DNA of 64,000 nt from Amycolatopsis jejuensis (GCF_000717335.1 NZ_JNYZ01000005.1:310001-374000); one strand, 5' to 3'; counted from the first letter of the stretch, positions 14,961 through 23,965 are shown. The notes: generated from the sequence alone by a model not told the origin. Numbers and translations: made by a program.

Positions 14961-17162
14961 TCAGTCCCGGGTGATCTCGCAGAGTGACGCGCGCAGCGGG
15001 GAACTGCCGCTGATCGGGTCGCTCGGCGTCTGGCTCAGTACGAGGTTGAGGTTGGCGCTGCCGTCGCCGAACGGCGGGTAGCCCGGTTGTCCCAGGTCGC
15101 CCGCCGGTTGCCACCAGCCGTGCTGGCCGCAGACGACGCCCGGGTCCAGGTTGACGTTGAACTTCGCCCGCGCGCGGATGCTGCCCTTGGGCGTCTCCAG
15201 CCGGACCCAGTCACCGGCGCTGATATTGCGGGCGGCTGCGGTGTCCGGATGCAGTTCGACCTGCGGTTCGGGCGCGGATTTGCGCAGGCTGGTGATCTCG
15301 CGGTGCTGGGTTTCGCAGAAGAACAGCGATTTCGCGCAGGTGAGGACCAGCGGGTAACGCGCGGCCAGGTCCGGGCGGGAGAGCGGGCTGAGTGACGGTT
15401 CGGCGTAGGTCGGTAGCGGAGGGTAGCCGTGCTGGCGCAGGGTTTCCGAGTAGAGCTCGACGACCCCGGACGGCGTCCGGAAGCCGCGTTGCTCGTATTT
15501 GCGGTGGACCGTTTCCAGCGGCAGGCGGATACCTTCCGGGGCCGCGCGCAGCTGGTCGAGCGTGACTCCGCTGGGGGCGAGTTGGTGGCGCCAGGCCGCG
15601 TCGAGGTCGCCGTCGAAAAACTGCGCGCCCAGTCCGAGGGCGACCGCGAGGTCGAAGATGATCCGCAGATCCGACCTGGCCTCGCCGCGCGGGGCGACCA
15701 ATTGTTGTCGCAATTGGACAGTGGACTGCGCGGCCTGGCTGGTTTCGAAGCCCATTCGCAACGCCTCGGCCTCCCACGCGCTCGTTGCCGGGAGTACGAG
15801 ATCCGCTTGCGCTGCAGTCGGATTCAGGAACAGATCGGTGTGGACGAAGAAATCCAGCGCGGCGAGGGCGTCGCGGCCGCGGGCGCTGTCGCCGTGGGCC
15901 ATCACCAGGTTGGCGCCGAAGTTGACCAGCGCGCGGGCGCGGTACGGCACGCCGTCCAAGGCTGCGCGGTAGAAGTCCTCGCCGGTGACGAACTCGTACC
16001 GCGCCGGGCCCAACGGCCGGTCGTCGACCCCGATGGCGCGCGTTCCCGGCGGCCGCAGGTCCATGCCGTCGATCGGGTTGGCCGGAATCGGGGTGAAGAG
16101 GACGTTTCCACCCGGTTTGTCGAGGGAGCCGGTGAGGGCGTAGAGCTGGCTGATGGCGCGGACCGTCTGGGTCGCGTTGCTGTGCTGCTCCAGCCCGCTC
16201 CAGGTGTAGAACGCGACCGGCCGCGCCTCCCACAGCAGCCGCGCGACGGCGACGATCTGCTCGGCCGGGACGCCAGTGATCCGCTCGGCCTCTTCGGGGG
16301 TCAGGCAGCTTTCGGCCAGCAGGTCCCAGACCGCGCGAGTCGGCGCGTCGGTGGTCGTACCGGGGGCCAGCAGCTCGCCGGTATCAGTGCGGACCAGCCA
16401 GGACGCGTTGGTCCACTTCTCGACGAATTCCTTGTCGTACCAATCGTTTTCGATCATCACGCGGGTGATGGCCAGCGCCAGCGCGGCGTCCGTGCCGGGA
16501 CGGACGCGTAACCACTGGTCGGCCTTGCTGGCGAGCCCGGCACGACGTGGGTCGACCACGACGAGCTTCGCGCCACGCCGCCGGGCAGCAGTGGTCGCAG
16601 TGGCGTGCGCGAGCCGGGACACCGACGGGTTGTAACCCCAGTACAGGATGCATCCGGCCTGGTCGAGATCGGGCAGGTAGGCGCCGGGAACCGGCTCGCC
16701 CCAGGTGTACATCGTCGCGAAATAGCGGCCCCAGCCGCACAATTCCATATACCCGAGGAGATTCGGGCTGCCGAAGGCGCGCCGGAGCCGGACGAGCCAG
16801 TCGATGGAATCCGACATTGCCGACGTCGAGGGCGAAGCACTGCCGAACACCACCGCTTCCGGACCCGACTCGGAAGCGATGGCCGTGAGTTTCGCCGCGA
16901 TGGTGGTCAGGGCTTCGTCCCAGCTGATGCGTTCCCAGCCCGGGTCGTCCGCGCTTTTCGGGGTGGTGCGGCGGAGTGGGTGGAGGAGACGTTCGGGATG
17001 CGCGACGATTTCCGGCGCGGCCTTGCCTTTGACGCAGATCGCCTGTCCGGTCGGATGTCCGGGCAGGGGGCGCAGGGCAAGGAGCCGTCCATTGTCGACG
17101 GTCGCGGTCGCCCCGCATCTCGACACGCACAGCGGACAGAACGTCGCTACGTCGGTTGCCAT
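14961..17162 (-). CDS. Molybdopterin oxidoreductase (formate dehydrogenase/DMSO reductase superfamily)
   Basis: A 733-residue catalytic subunit with an N-terminal 4Fe-4S site CPLCVSRCG.. and a last cysteine in QAICVKG (C-x2-C-x3-C-x27-C). MGD-binding segments include WERISWDEAL, GSASPSTSAMSD, ILYWGYNPS and VVDPRRAG. The likely Mo ligand region is LLGYMELCGWG, with Cys and no UGA selenocysteine. The C-terminal molydopterin-dinucleotide binding domain contains VELHPDTAAARNISAGDWV. There is no Tat signal, so it is probably cytoplasmic. Electron-transfer subunits are absent nearby and the substrate is unknown. It follows PaaX by 59 bases with GGAGG at the start. Confidence 0.9.
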   Translation of the reverse strand: MATDVATFCPLCVSRCGATATVDNGRLLALRPLPGHPTGQAICVKGKAAPEIVAHPERLLHPLRRTTPKSADDPGWERISWDEALTTIAAKLTAIASESGPEAVVFGSASPSTSAMSDSIDWLVRLRRAFGSPNLLGYMELCGWGRYFATMYTWGEPVPGAYLPDLDQAGCILYWGYNPSVSRLAHATATTAARRRGAKLVVVDPRRAGLASKADQWLRVRPGTDAALALAITRVMIENDWYDKEFVEKWTNASWLVRTDTGELLAPGTTTDAPTRAVWDLLAESCLTPEEAERITGVPAEQIVAVARLLWEARPVAFYTWSGLEQHSNATQTVRAISQLYALTGSLDKPGGNVLFTPIPANPIDGMDLRPPGTRAIGVDDRPLGPARYEFVTGEDFYRAALDGVPYRARALVNFGANLVMAHGDSARGRDALAALDFFVHTDLFLNPTAAQADLVLPATSAWEAEALRMGFETSQAAQSTVQLRQQLVAPRGEARSDLRIIFDLAVALGLGAQFFDGDLDAAWRHQLAPSGVTLDQLRAAPEGIRLPLETVHRKYEQRGFRTPSGVVELYSETLRQHGYPPLPTYAEPSLSPLSRPDLAARYPLVLTCAKSLFFCETQHREITSLRKSAPEPQVELHPDTAAARNISAGDWVRLETPKGSIRARAKFNVNLDPGVVCGQHGWWQPAGDLGQPGYPPFGDGSANLNLVLSQTPSDPISGSSPLRASLCEITRD

Positions 17163-17221
17163 CCCGCACCTCCGATGCCGTGCCCCCCAGCATCCGCCTG
17201 GACGGGCGCATCGGGAAGCGT

Positions 17222-17950
17222 TCAGGTCACCGGGTTGCCGAGAAGGCTGCGCCGCATTTCGACGAGCCACCGTTTGTACGCGATGTGTGACGCCCGCAGC
17301 TGGTCGCCGGGCCAATCGGCGGGTAGGAGGTCGTCGGGCAGGACCGGGTCGGCGAGGAGGTGACGGCCGGAGGTCGCGCACGCGGTGAAGCGGAGCACGG
17401 GGTCGTCGGTCGCGGTGGCGTCGAGCAGTGCGCGGGCGGTGGTGGCCCAGCTGTTCAGGTCCCAGAGGCGCCCGGCGAGCTCGGCGGGCTGCTCGACGGC
17501 GGCGCCGGTGAAGCGCTCGGTGACCTCGGCGACGTCGCCCGGCAGGCGCATTTTCAGGTTGGCCGGACGCGTCCAGGTCCCCTCGCGCAGCTCGGCGAAC
17601 CGCAGGTCGGACAAGGTGCTGCGCAGGTCGGCGCGGTCGCTGGCCCGGCGGCCGGTCGCGGTGACGACCACCAGGTCCCACGTGCCGTCCCACGCGTGGG
17701 TGGACGGGTGCACCGCCTCCTCCTGGCGGCGCTGGCGGGCCGCGAGCCGGGCGGAGAGGTGGTACGCGCCGTCCTCGTCGCGGACGACGTCGCCGGCCGC
17801 GGTCATCCTCGACAGCGTCACGCGCACGGTGGGTTCGGCGAAGCCGACCACGGACGCGGACACGACGAGCTCGCGGGTGGTCAGCGCGGGGACGTCCGCG
17901 CCGAGCAGCATCGTGAGCAGGGCGGACCTGGTGCTGACGGGCTTGAGCAT
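17222..17950 (-). CDS. PaaX-family transcriptional repressor
   Basis: A 242-residue regulator of the PaaX family. The N-terminal winged helix (TRSALLTMLLGAD..., FAEPTVRVTLSRMTAAGDVVRDEDGAYHLS, about 7-67) is followed by the central WDGTWDLVVV domain and the C-terminal WDLNSW...FTACATSGRHLLADPVLPDDLLP domain. PaaX proteins sense CoA thioesters and repress nearby catabolic genes. It is divergent from the SDR gene at 18053 and upstream of the molybdoenzyme gene. The divergent gap holds two related motifs, TTAACGTC (17963-17970) and TCTAACGTTCTAG (18007-18019), that could be its sites; this is inference. Confidence 0.88.
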   Translation of the reverse strand: MLKPVSTRSALLTMLLGADVPALTTRELVVSASVVGFAEPTVRVTLSRMTAAGDVVRDEDGAYHLSARLAARQRRQEEAVHPSTHAWDGTWDLVVVTATGRRASDRADLRSTLSDLRFAELREGTWTRPANLKMRLPGDVAEVTERFTGAAVEQPAELAGRLWDLNSWATTARALLDATATDDPVLRFTACATSGRHLLADPVLPDDLLPADWPGDQLRASHIAYKRWLVEMRRSLLGNPVT

Positions 17951-18052
17951 GATGCCGCCATCTTAACGTCTGCGCGACGACTGTCGGCGAAGTGTTGTGA
18001 CATAGGTCTAACGTTCTAGGGACGGCTGTCGTCAGTGTGTAACAGTTTCGGG

Positions 18053-18892
18053 ATGACGGAGAATCCAGCCGGTGGACGCCTCACCGGACGCACCCTGATG
18101 ATGTCCGGCGGCAGCAGGGGGATCGGCCTCGCCATCGGCCTGGCCGCTGCCCGGGAAGGCGCCAACGTCGCGCTGCTCGCCAAGACCGACCGCCCCGACC
18201 CGCGCCTGCCCGGCACCGTGCACACCGCCGCGGCCGAGATCGAGGCGGCCGGGGGACAGGCGCTCGCGGTGGTGGGCGATGTCCGTGACGAGTCCTCTGT
18301 GGACAATGCCGTTGCCAAAGCCGTGGAACGCTTCGGTGGCATCGACATCTGCGTGAACAACGCGTCGGCCATTGCCTTGGCGCCCACGGCGGAGCTGCCG
18401 GTGAAGCGGTTCGATCTGATGACGCAGATCCAGCTGCGCGGTACCTACCTGCTCACCCGGGCCTGCCTGCCGCACCTGCGCCAGGGTACGAATCCGCACA
18501 TTCTTTCGCTGAGCCCGCCGGTGAACCTGGCACCGGAGTGGCTGGGCAAGCATCCCGCGTACACGCTGGCGAAGTACGGCATGTCGCTGCTGACGCTGGG
18601 GTGGGCGGCGGAGTACGCGTCCGATGGCGTTGCCGCGAACTGCCTGTGGCCGGAGACTCTGATCGCGACTGCCGCTGTCCAGAACCTCCTCGGCGGCGAC
18701 GAGGCGATGGGCAAGGCGCGGTCACCGGAGATCGTCGCCGATGCCGCGGTGGAGATCCTGGCCCGGCCTTCCCGCGAGTTCACCGGCCAGGCGTTGCTGG
18801 ACGTCGACGTCCTGCGCTCGGCCGGGGTCACCGATTTCTCGCGCTACGGCGGCGATGTGCTGGAGTACGACCTCTTCGTGGACCGTACGTGA
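18053..18892 (+). CDS. SDR-family oxidoreductase (HSDL2-like)
   Basis: About 279 residues from the ATG at 18053 (a GTG at 18035 would add six). The cofactor loop is SGGSRGIG, then LLAKTDRPDPRLPGTVHTAAAEIEAAGG, a segment typical of the HSDL2-like SDR branch. NNAS is near 106, and the catalytic residues are HPAYTLAKYG. The C-terminus lacks the SCP2 domain found in the eukaryotic protein. It is divergent from the PaaX gene and probably controlled by it. Oxidation or reduction of a lipid-like or CoA-linked alcohol is the likely chemistry. Confidence 0.87.
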   Translation: MTENPAGGRLTGRTLMMSGGSRGIGLAIGLAAAREGANVALLAKTDRPDPRLPGTVHTAAAEIEAAGGQALAVVGDVRDESSVDNAVAKAVERFGGIDICVNNASAIALAPTAELPVKRFDLMTQIQLRGTYLLTRACLPHLRQGTNPHILSLSPPVNLAPEWLGKHPAYTLAKYGMSLLTLGWAAEYASDGVAANCLWPETLIATAAVQNLLGGDEAMGKARSPEIVADAAVEILARPSREFTGQALLDVDVLRSAGVTDFSRYGGDVLEYDLFVDRT

Positions 18893-18982
18893 TTTCCTCA
18901 GTGCGGTAGGCAAAGCACCGATGGTTTCCGGCTCCGGTCCTGCCGATACTCGGGTGGATACGCCATCGGAGGAGGAACCGGA

Positions 18983-20305
18983 GTGGACGCGACCTCGGTG
19001 TACCGGCTCAGCGATCGGATGGACCGGATCCCGGTGGTCACGCCGCGGCACCGGGTCTGGCTGGCGTGTCTCGGCCTGCTGCTGATGTTCGATCTGGCCG
19101 ACCTGAACGCGTTTTCCTATGCCGCGCCGAAAATCCGTGAGGAATGGGGACTGTCGCTCGGCGGCGTCGGGTTCATTACCGCGGCGTCGTTCATCGGCAT
19201 GCTCGCCGGGTCGGTCGTGGGCGGGCGGCTGGCCGACCGGATCGGCCGGAAACGCCTGATCGTCGGGGCGACGCTGTTCTACTCGGCCTGCTCGCTGGCG
19301 TCCGCCTTCGCGGTGGGCGAGGCCGACCTGGGGGCGTACCGGATTCTGACTGGGGTGGGCCTGCAGGCGGCGCTGGTGGGGGTGCTGACGTACTTGGCCG
19401 AGATGTTCCCGCGGCGGCTCCGCGGCCGGATCCAGGCGCTCGCGCTGGCCGTCGCACAGCTCGGCGTGCTGGCGATGGCGTTGTTCGCGCGCTGGGTGGT
19501 CCCGCTGGGAACCGGTTCGTGGCGCTGGATTTTCGTACTCGGCGCGGGTGGCGTGGTGGTCGCGCTGGTGGTGGCGAAGGTACTCCCGGAATCGGTACGC
19601 TGGGCGGAGACTGATCGGGCGCGGGCGGTGGTCGAAGACGTGGAAGCGTTGGCCCGCCGGGTCACCGACCTGCCCGAGGTTGTCCCGCTCGCTCCGGCTG
19701 TTCCGGCGTCGCCACGGGAACTCCTTGCCCGCCCGTACCTTCGGCGGTTGCTTGTCGTCGCTGTTTTTCTCACGTTGTCGCTCACGGTGTTCTACGGATT
19801 CAACGCCTGGGTACCGACTTTGCTGGTGGAACGGGGATTCACGACCGCGCAGAGCCTGACGTTCGGAGCGATCGTCGCGGTCGCCGCCTGCCCGGGCGCG
19901 CTGGCCGCGACCGCGGTGATCGACCGGTTCGAGCGGCGGACTGTGCTGTCGGTGTTGTGCGTTGCGATTGCCGCGCTGCTGCTGGTGTTCGGCCTGGTGG
20001 GGAACTTCGATGTGCTGGTGGTGACGGGGTTGCTGACGGTCCTGCTCATGCAGATGGCGACCGCCTGCGCGCTGACCTACCTCCCGGAGATCTTCCCGAC
20101 CCGCCTCCGCGGCCTTGGCTTGGGCATCGGCAACGGGGTGAGCCGGATCGGGGTATTCGGGTCGACGTTCGTGATCGCGGGGCTGGCGGGAGGGCTGGGT
20201 AGCTGGGCGGTGTTCGTCTTTTTGTGCGCGGCGGGGGTCGTCGGTGGGGTGGTGATCGGATTGCTGGGGGAACGCACCCGGGGACGGTCTTTGGAGGAGA
20301 TCTAG
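18983..20305 (+). CDS. MFS transporter (sugar/aromatic-acid symporter type)
   Basis: A 440-residue, 12-helix transporter with GTG start and GGAGGAGGAA upstream. Signature loops are GGRLADRIGRKRLIVG (2-3), LTYLAEMFPRRLRGR (4-5) and LTYLPEIFPTRLRGLGLG (10-11), with the duplicated PE-x-FPxRxRG pattern of the sugar porter/AAHS group. The segment DLADLNAFSYAAPKI in helix 1 is like acid:H+ symporters. It follows the SDR by 90 bases on the same strand and may bring in the substrate of the PaaX-linked enzymes. Substrate unproven. Confidence 0.9.
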   Translation: MDATSVYRLSDRMDRIPVVTPRHRVWLACLGLLLMFDLADLNAFSYAAPKIREEWGLSLGGVGFITAASFIGMLAGSVVGGRLADRIGRKRLIVGATLFYSACSLASAFAVGEADLGAYRILTGVGLQAALVGVLTYLAEMFPRRLRGRIQALALAVAQLGVLAMALFARWVVPLGTGSWRWIFVLGAGGVVVALVVAKVLPESVRWAETDRARAVVEDVEALARRVTDLPEVVPLAPAVPASPRELLARPYLRRLLVVAVFLTLSLTVFYGFNAWVPTLLVERGFTTAQSLTFGAIVAVAACPGALAATAVIDRFERRTVLSVLCVAIAALLLVFGLVGNFDVLVVTGLLTVLLMQMATACALTYLPEIFPTRLRGLGLGIGNGVSRIGVFGSTFVIAGLAGGLGSWAVFVFLCAAGVVGGVVIGLLGERTRGRSLEEI

Positions 20306-20371
20306 GCTCGTTTTGCTGGCTTTGGCTTTGGTTCCGCCGGGTTTTGGTGCCTGCGGTGGTCGGCAGGCCGG

Positions 20372-20393
20372 GTACCCCTGGGTACTATTGCAC
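20372..20393. promoter_or_regulatory. Autoregulatory operator region of the GntR gene
   Basis: A perfect palindrome GTACCC-CT-GGGTAC (20372-20385) is followed by GTACTATTGCAC (20382-20393). The latter differs by one base from the reverse complement of the GTGCAATAGCAC box upstream of the ocd gene. The -10-like TACTAT (20383-20388) lies within it, so bound protein would block the regulator's own promoter. The ATG is 28 bases downstream. Confidence 0.65.
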
Positions 20394-20420
20394 TACCGCC
20401 CGCGGACCCCCGGAGGCCGA

Positions 20421-21113
20421 ATGACCGCGACCTACCTCGCCGACCAGCTGCGGCTCGGCTCCGTCACGCGGGAATCAGGCCTCCGGCAACAGGTCGTGGA
20501 AGCGCTGCGAGCCGCGATCATCTCCGGCCGGATGCGCCCCGGGGTGGTCTACCCGGCCCCCATGATCGGGGAAATGATGGGCATCTCGGCGACCCCGGTC
20601 CGCGAGGCCATGCTGGACCTGGCGCGCGAGGGGCTCGTCGAGGTGATGCGGAACAAGGGTTTCCGGATCACCGGAGTGTCCGAGCACGAACTGGACGAGC
20701 TGGCGGAAACCCGATTGCTCCTGGAAGTCCCGACGATGCGCGCAGTCGCCCGCCGCACGGACGAGGAAACCGCCACGGCGCTGCGCGAGCTGCTCCCGCT
20801 GACCGAGGAACTCGAACGCGCGGCGGAAACGTCGGAACTGGTCACGTACATGCAGATGGACACCGAGTTCCACACCCGCTTCCTGCTACTGCACGGCAAC
20901 GAGCAGCTGGTGAACGTGGTCCGAAGCCTGCGAAACCGAAGCCGCCTGTACGGCCTCGAGCGACTGGCGAAAGCAGGCCGCCTGATCGAGTCCACCCGGG
21001 AACACGCACAGATGGTCCACCTGGCTCTTGACCATGACCATCGAGGCTTGGAAAAGCTGACGCGCCGCCATATCGGCCACGTACGCGCAGATTGGGCCCG
21101 AACGGAAGGGTGA
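20421..21113 (+). CDS. GntR-family regulator, FadR/FCD subgroup
   Basis: A 230-residue repressor. The winged helix (about 20-80) reads LRQQVVEALRAAIISGRMRPG, then MIGEMMGISATPVREAMLDLAREGLVE. The FCD effector domain (about 90-225) has ETRLLLEVPTMR, DTEFHTRFL and late HAQMVHLALDHDHRGLEKLTRRHIGHV, giving the D-x3-H and H-x-H metal-linked residues of the class. GGAGG lies 5 bases before the ATG. A box shared with the ocd promoter (see 23729-23766) suggests it controls the dadA/ocd pair across the convergent gap as well as itself. The effector is perhaps an amino acid. Confidence 0.92.
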   Translation: MTATYLADQLRLGSVTRESGLRQQVVEALRAAIISGRMRPGVVYPAPMIGEMMGISATPVREAMLDLAREGLVEVMRNKGFRITGVSEHELDELAETRLLLEVPTMRAVARRTDEETATALRELLPLTEELERAAETSELVTYMQMDTEFHTRFLLLHGNEQLVNVVRSLRNRSRLYGLERLAKAGRLIESTREHAQMVHLALDHDHRGLEKLTRRHIGHVRADWARTEG

Positions 21114-21265
21114 TCTGCTCCTGACGGCCGCCAATCGGATACAGACTCCGGGTGGCTGCTGCCGGGCATGGGCTGCGGGGCGGGTTCGGCCGGCATCAGC
21201 CTGCCCTGCACGGGCACTGGGTATGCGGCCCAACCTGACTGACCCACCGTCCGCTCGGGTGCGTG

Positions 21266-22744
21266 CTACTCCGACGCCCGGTCGATCAGATCGCTCGCGA
21301 GAACTGCGCTGCGGGGAGCGAGGGTCATTCCGAGCGTCCCATGTCCGGTCACGGCGAAGAGGTTACCGAGCATCCGGGCAATGATCGGCAATCCGCTCGG
21401 AGTCATCGGGCGGGCGCCGACCTGCCCGTGCCCGGGATGGTCGATCGCGCGGATGGCAGGCAGCACCCGTTCGGCAGCACGGCGGAGAGCGGCGAGATCA
21501 CCGGGATCCGGCTGAGGCTCGGACGCGGGCGTGTCGCCGGTCCGCGTGTCGCTGGTCGGTTGCTCGGCAGGTCGAAGTGTGCTGTCGGCCTGTGGCCGGG
21601 TGGATCGCGTACGGGCGGTCCGCGTGGTGGCGGGTTGTGCCTCGTCGGTCTGCATGCCCCCGCTCCAGGCGTTGCCGGTCTGCGGCTCGTCGGATTGCGT
21701 GCTGCCGTTCAAACCTCCGAACCGAGTGGCGGTCCCCGTTTTGCCGAGCCGGGTGGTGCCCGACGGTGCACGCCCGAATCGGTTGCTGTCCAAGGGGATT
21801 CCTCCGAAGCGCATTCCTCCGGTGATGCGTACCGAATCCGGGCCTGGGTTGACGACCACGTGATCCTCGATCCCCATCAGTGTGCTCGTTGCGAGTGGGC
21901 CGGTGGTGGGCAGCACCAGACTCCACCCGTAGCCGGGCTCCACTGGTAGCCGCACGCCGAACAGGCGGCCGACGGCGCGGCTCGACGCTCCCGTTGCGAT
22001 CACGAACCTGTCCGCGCGCACGACTCGGCCATCGGCTGTGCGGACAGCCGTTACGCGTGCGTCGGTGACGTCGGCGCTCACTACCTCGTCGGCGCTGAAC
22101 TGCACGCCATGGCGACGTGCCGCGTCGATGACGGCGGTGGTTACGCAAGCTGGGTCGAACGAGATGTCCCCAGGATACTGCACCCCACCGACAAAACCGT
22201 CCGCCAGAGATGGTTCGACGTCGCGGAGTTCGGCGGCAGTGATGGTCCGGCTGGCAATGCCGATTCCGGCGAGGCTGTTCGCCAGCGCGATCTGACCGTG
22301 GAGTGCCTTGCTGCTTCGTGCCACGTAAAGCCATCCGCTGCGGCGCAGGCCCAAAGACACTTGCTCTCGCTGGGAAAACTCGTCGTAGAGGGGTACACTT
22401 GCTTGTGTCATCTCATAAATCGTGCGTGCGGCTCGGTGTGCGCGCAGCGGCCGGGACGCGATGCCGAACTGCGCCATCCACCACAGGGTGCGCCGGCTCA
22501 GCGGACGGCTGAGCTGCAGGTCGTGCCCGAGCCCGATGATCGATTTGACCCCGGCCAGCAGCGACTGCGGGTTCGACATCGGTTTTGCGTAGCTGAGGGC
22601 CAGAATTCCGGCGTTGCGCGTCGACGCCCCGGTGCCCGCGCCGGGATCCAGCACCTCGACGTCGTCGCCGCGCCGGGCGCGTTCGTAGGCCAGGTAGGCG
22701 CCCACGATCCCGCCGCCGATCACGACGGTCCGGGTACCGGTCAC
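21266..22744 (-). CDS. FAD-dependent D-amino acid dehydrogenase-like oxidoreductase with low-complexity insert
   Basis: A 492-residue DAO/DadA-fold flavoprotein expected to oxidise D-amino acids, glycine or N-methyl amino acids. Seen: FAD motif VVIGGGIVGAYLAYERARRG (7-26), GASTRNAGIL (39-48), FVIATGASS (248-255), ITGGMRFGG (307-315) and the C-terminal GTLGMTLAP. Between GGMRFGG and the next helix (DLAALRRAAERVLPAI) lies about 96 residues of Thr/Arg/Ser/Pro-rich sequence (316-411) that family members lack. The active-site half resumes intact. The GTG start overlaps the ocd stop by 4 bases, so the two form one unit. Confidence 0.85.
   Translation of the reverse strand: MTGTRTVVIGGGIVGAYLAYERARRGDDVEVLDPGAGTGASTRNAGILALSYAKPMSNPQSLLAGVKSIIGLGHDLQLSRPLSRRTLWWMAQFGIASRPLRAHRAARTIYEMTQASVPLYDEFSQREQVSLGLRRSGWLYVARSSKALHGQIALANSLAGIGIASRTITAAELRDVEPSLADGFVGGVQYPGDISFDPACVTTAVIDAARRHGVQFSADEVVSADVTDARVTAVRTADGRVVRADRFVIATGASSRAVGRLFGVRLPVEPGYGWSLVLPTTGPLATSTLMGIEDHVVVNPGPDSVRITGGMRFGGIPLDSNRFGRAPSGTTRLGKTGTATRFGGLNGSTQSDEPQTGNAWSGGMQTDEAQPATTRTARTRSTRPQADSTLRPAEQPTSDTRTGDTPASEPQPDPGDLAALRRAAERVLPAIRAIDHPGHGQVGARPMTPSGLPIIARMLGNLFAVTGHGTLGMTLAPRSAVLASDLIDRASE
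21512..21799 (-). repeat. Low-complexity in-frame insert in the dadA-like gene
   Basis: This 288-base segment encodes residues 316-411 of the oxidoreductase. It is dominated by T, R, S, P, G and Q with degenerate echoes (RFGR, RFGG; QSDEPQTG, QTDEAQPA). It interrupts a conserved fold without breaking the frame. Unlike the other arrays in the window it has no clear unit, as if an old expansion has decayed. Confidence 0.65.
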
Positions 22745-23679
22745 GGCGTCTCCGCGTTTTGGCGCAGGAACTGGTCCGCGAGGAGCCGGGCGATTGCCCA
22801 GTCCTGCACGGCAAGTCCGACGGATTTGAACACAGTTCTGGTGTCCGGGAACGAATTCCGCTGCAGTGCATCGCTGAGGGGAACCAGGTCGTCCTGCCGG
22901 AGCGTACCGGTTCCGATGGCGTGGATGATCTCGCCGGACTCTTCGAGGACCGCGGAAAGGTCGTCCACCACAAGGTAAGAGGTGGCGAGCAGGTGGTCGG
23001 GCAGCTCGCGCATGTCCGGCCGGAAGGCACCGATGGCGTTGACGTGTGCCTGCGGCGTCAGCGCTTCGGCCCGGAACAATGGCTCGCGGGTGGTGGTCGC
23101 GCAGCAGATGATGTCCCGTCCGGCGACGGCTTCCTCCGCGTCGGACGAGACGCCGATCTTGGTGCCGGGGAGGTCGGCGGCCAGCTGGGCGGCGAGGGTT
23201 TCGGCGCGGGTGAGGTCGCGGTCCACCAGGGTCAGCTCACGCAACGGGCGGACCGCGTGCACGGCGCGCGCCTGGTCCGCGCCCTGCGCCCCGGCGCCGA
23301 CGACAGTGCAGGTGTCGGCGCGCGGGGGCGCGAGGAGGTCGGTGGCAACGCCGCTGACCGCGCCGGTGCGCAGGGCGGTGACCGCCGACGCGTCCGCCGC
23401 GATCTGGCCGGTGCGGTCGAGATCGGTCCAGGTGACCGTGCCGACGATGGACGGCGTCCGCGAGCCGAAGTTGAGGCTGAGCGTCTTCACCATCGCCGAA
23501 CGGCTCGGCCGGTGGTGCGCGGTCATGACCAGGAACTGCCCGTCGGCGAGCGCGGTCCGCAGGGGCATCTCGAATTCGCCGCGACCGTAATCCAGGAAAG
23601 CCTGCCGGACGGCCGCGATCGCCCGCGCCATCGAGACATTCTCCCGCACGGCACCGGCATCCAGCCGGACGATCTCCAT
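22741..23679 (-). CDS. Ornithine cyclodeaminase/mu-crystallin family protein
   Basis: A 312-residue NAD(P)-binding protein. The ATG at 23677-23679 has AGAGGGAC upstream. Family marks are MPLRTAL near 39, MVKTLSLNF (substrate-loop lysine), ALRTGAVSGVATDLLAPP (about 107-124), Rossmann motif TVVGAGAQGADQARAV, ICCATTTREPLF and the VNAIGAFRPDMRELP segment. Members deaminate ornithine, reduce cyclic imines, or dehydrogenate N-alkyl amino acids. Pairing with a dadA-like flavoprotein suggests that one enzyme makes an imino acid and the other reduces or deaminates it. It is controlled by the operator at 23729-23766. Confidence 0.9.
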   Translation of the reverse strand: MEIVRLDAGAVRENVSMARAIAAVRQAFLDYGRGEFEMPLRTALADGQFLVMTAHHRPSRSAMVKTLSLNFGSRTPSIVGTVTWTDLDRTGQIAADASAVTALRTGAVSGVATDLLAPPRADTCTVVGAGAQGADQARAVHAVRPLRELTLVDRDLTRAETLAAQLAADLPGTKIGVSSDAEEAVAGRDIICCATTTREPLFRAEALTPQAHVNAIGAFRPDMRELPDHLLATSYLVVDDLSAVLEESGEIIHAIGTGTLRQDDLVPLSDALQRNSFPDTRTVFKSVGLAVQDWAIARLLADQFLRQNAETP

Positions 23680-23728
23680 CACAGTCCCTCTCTCTGTCCG
23701 GGTGGGCGTGCTTCGCCGAACCATGCCG

Positions 23729-23766
23729 ACCATAGCCAGTGCCATGGCACAGTGCAATAGCACTGG
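23729..23766 (-). promoter_or_regulatory. ocd-dadA promoter with double GTGC-N4-GCAC operator
   Basis: Read on the minus strand, TTGCAC (23752-23757) and TATGGT (23729-23734) are spaced 17 bases, a good sigma-70 type promoter. Covering it are GTGCCATGGCAC (23739-23750) and GTGCAATAGCAC (23752-23763), two 12-base dyads separated by one base. They lie inside a larger near-palindrome bounded by CCAGTGC and GCACTGG (23736-23766). The reverse complement of the second box recurs with one change at 20382-20393 before the GntR gene. Confidence 0.72.
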
Positions 23767-23868
23767 GAGGGATCCCGCGATGCGGACGGCGGCGGGGGTG
23801 TTGGCGTACGGCAGTGGTCCGCGGGGTGCGGCGCGGGTTTTGTGGGATGGCGGGGTGACTGTGGTGCG

Positions 23869-23965
23869 GCGGTGATTGGCGTGGTGCAGTCGGGTCTCAC
23901 CGCGCGGGCAGTGGTTGGCGTGGTGTAGCTGGGTTCGCCGTCCGGCAGTGGTCGGCGAGGTATCC
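23869..23965. repeat. Imperfect 37-39-bp repeats in the 290-base gap
   Basis: Related blocks begin at 23869, 23908 and 23945 with GCGGTGATTGGCGTGG, GCAGTGGTTGGCGTGG and GCAGTGGTCGGCG. They lie after the acylase stop, before the ocd promoter. I find no protein-like reading in the 23767-23969 gap, and these blocks look like a decayed tandem array. Confidence 0.5.

Noticed and set aside
14961..17162. Selenocysteine-containing formate dehydrogenase
   Set aside because: The active-site region reads YMELCGWG with a normal Cys codon and no in-frame TGA; no diaphorase or FeS partner genes lie nearby.
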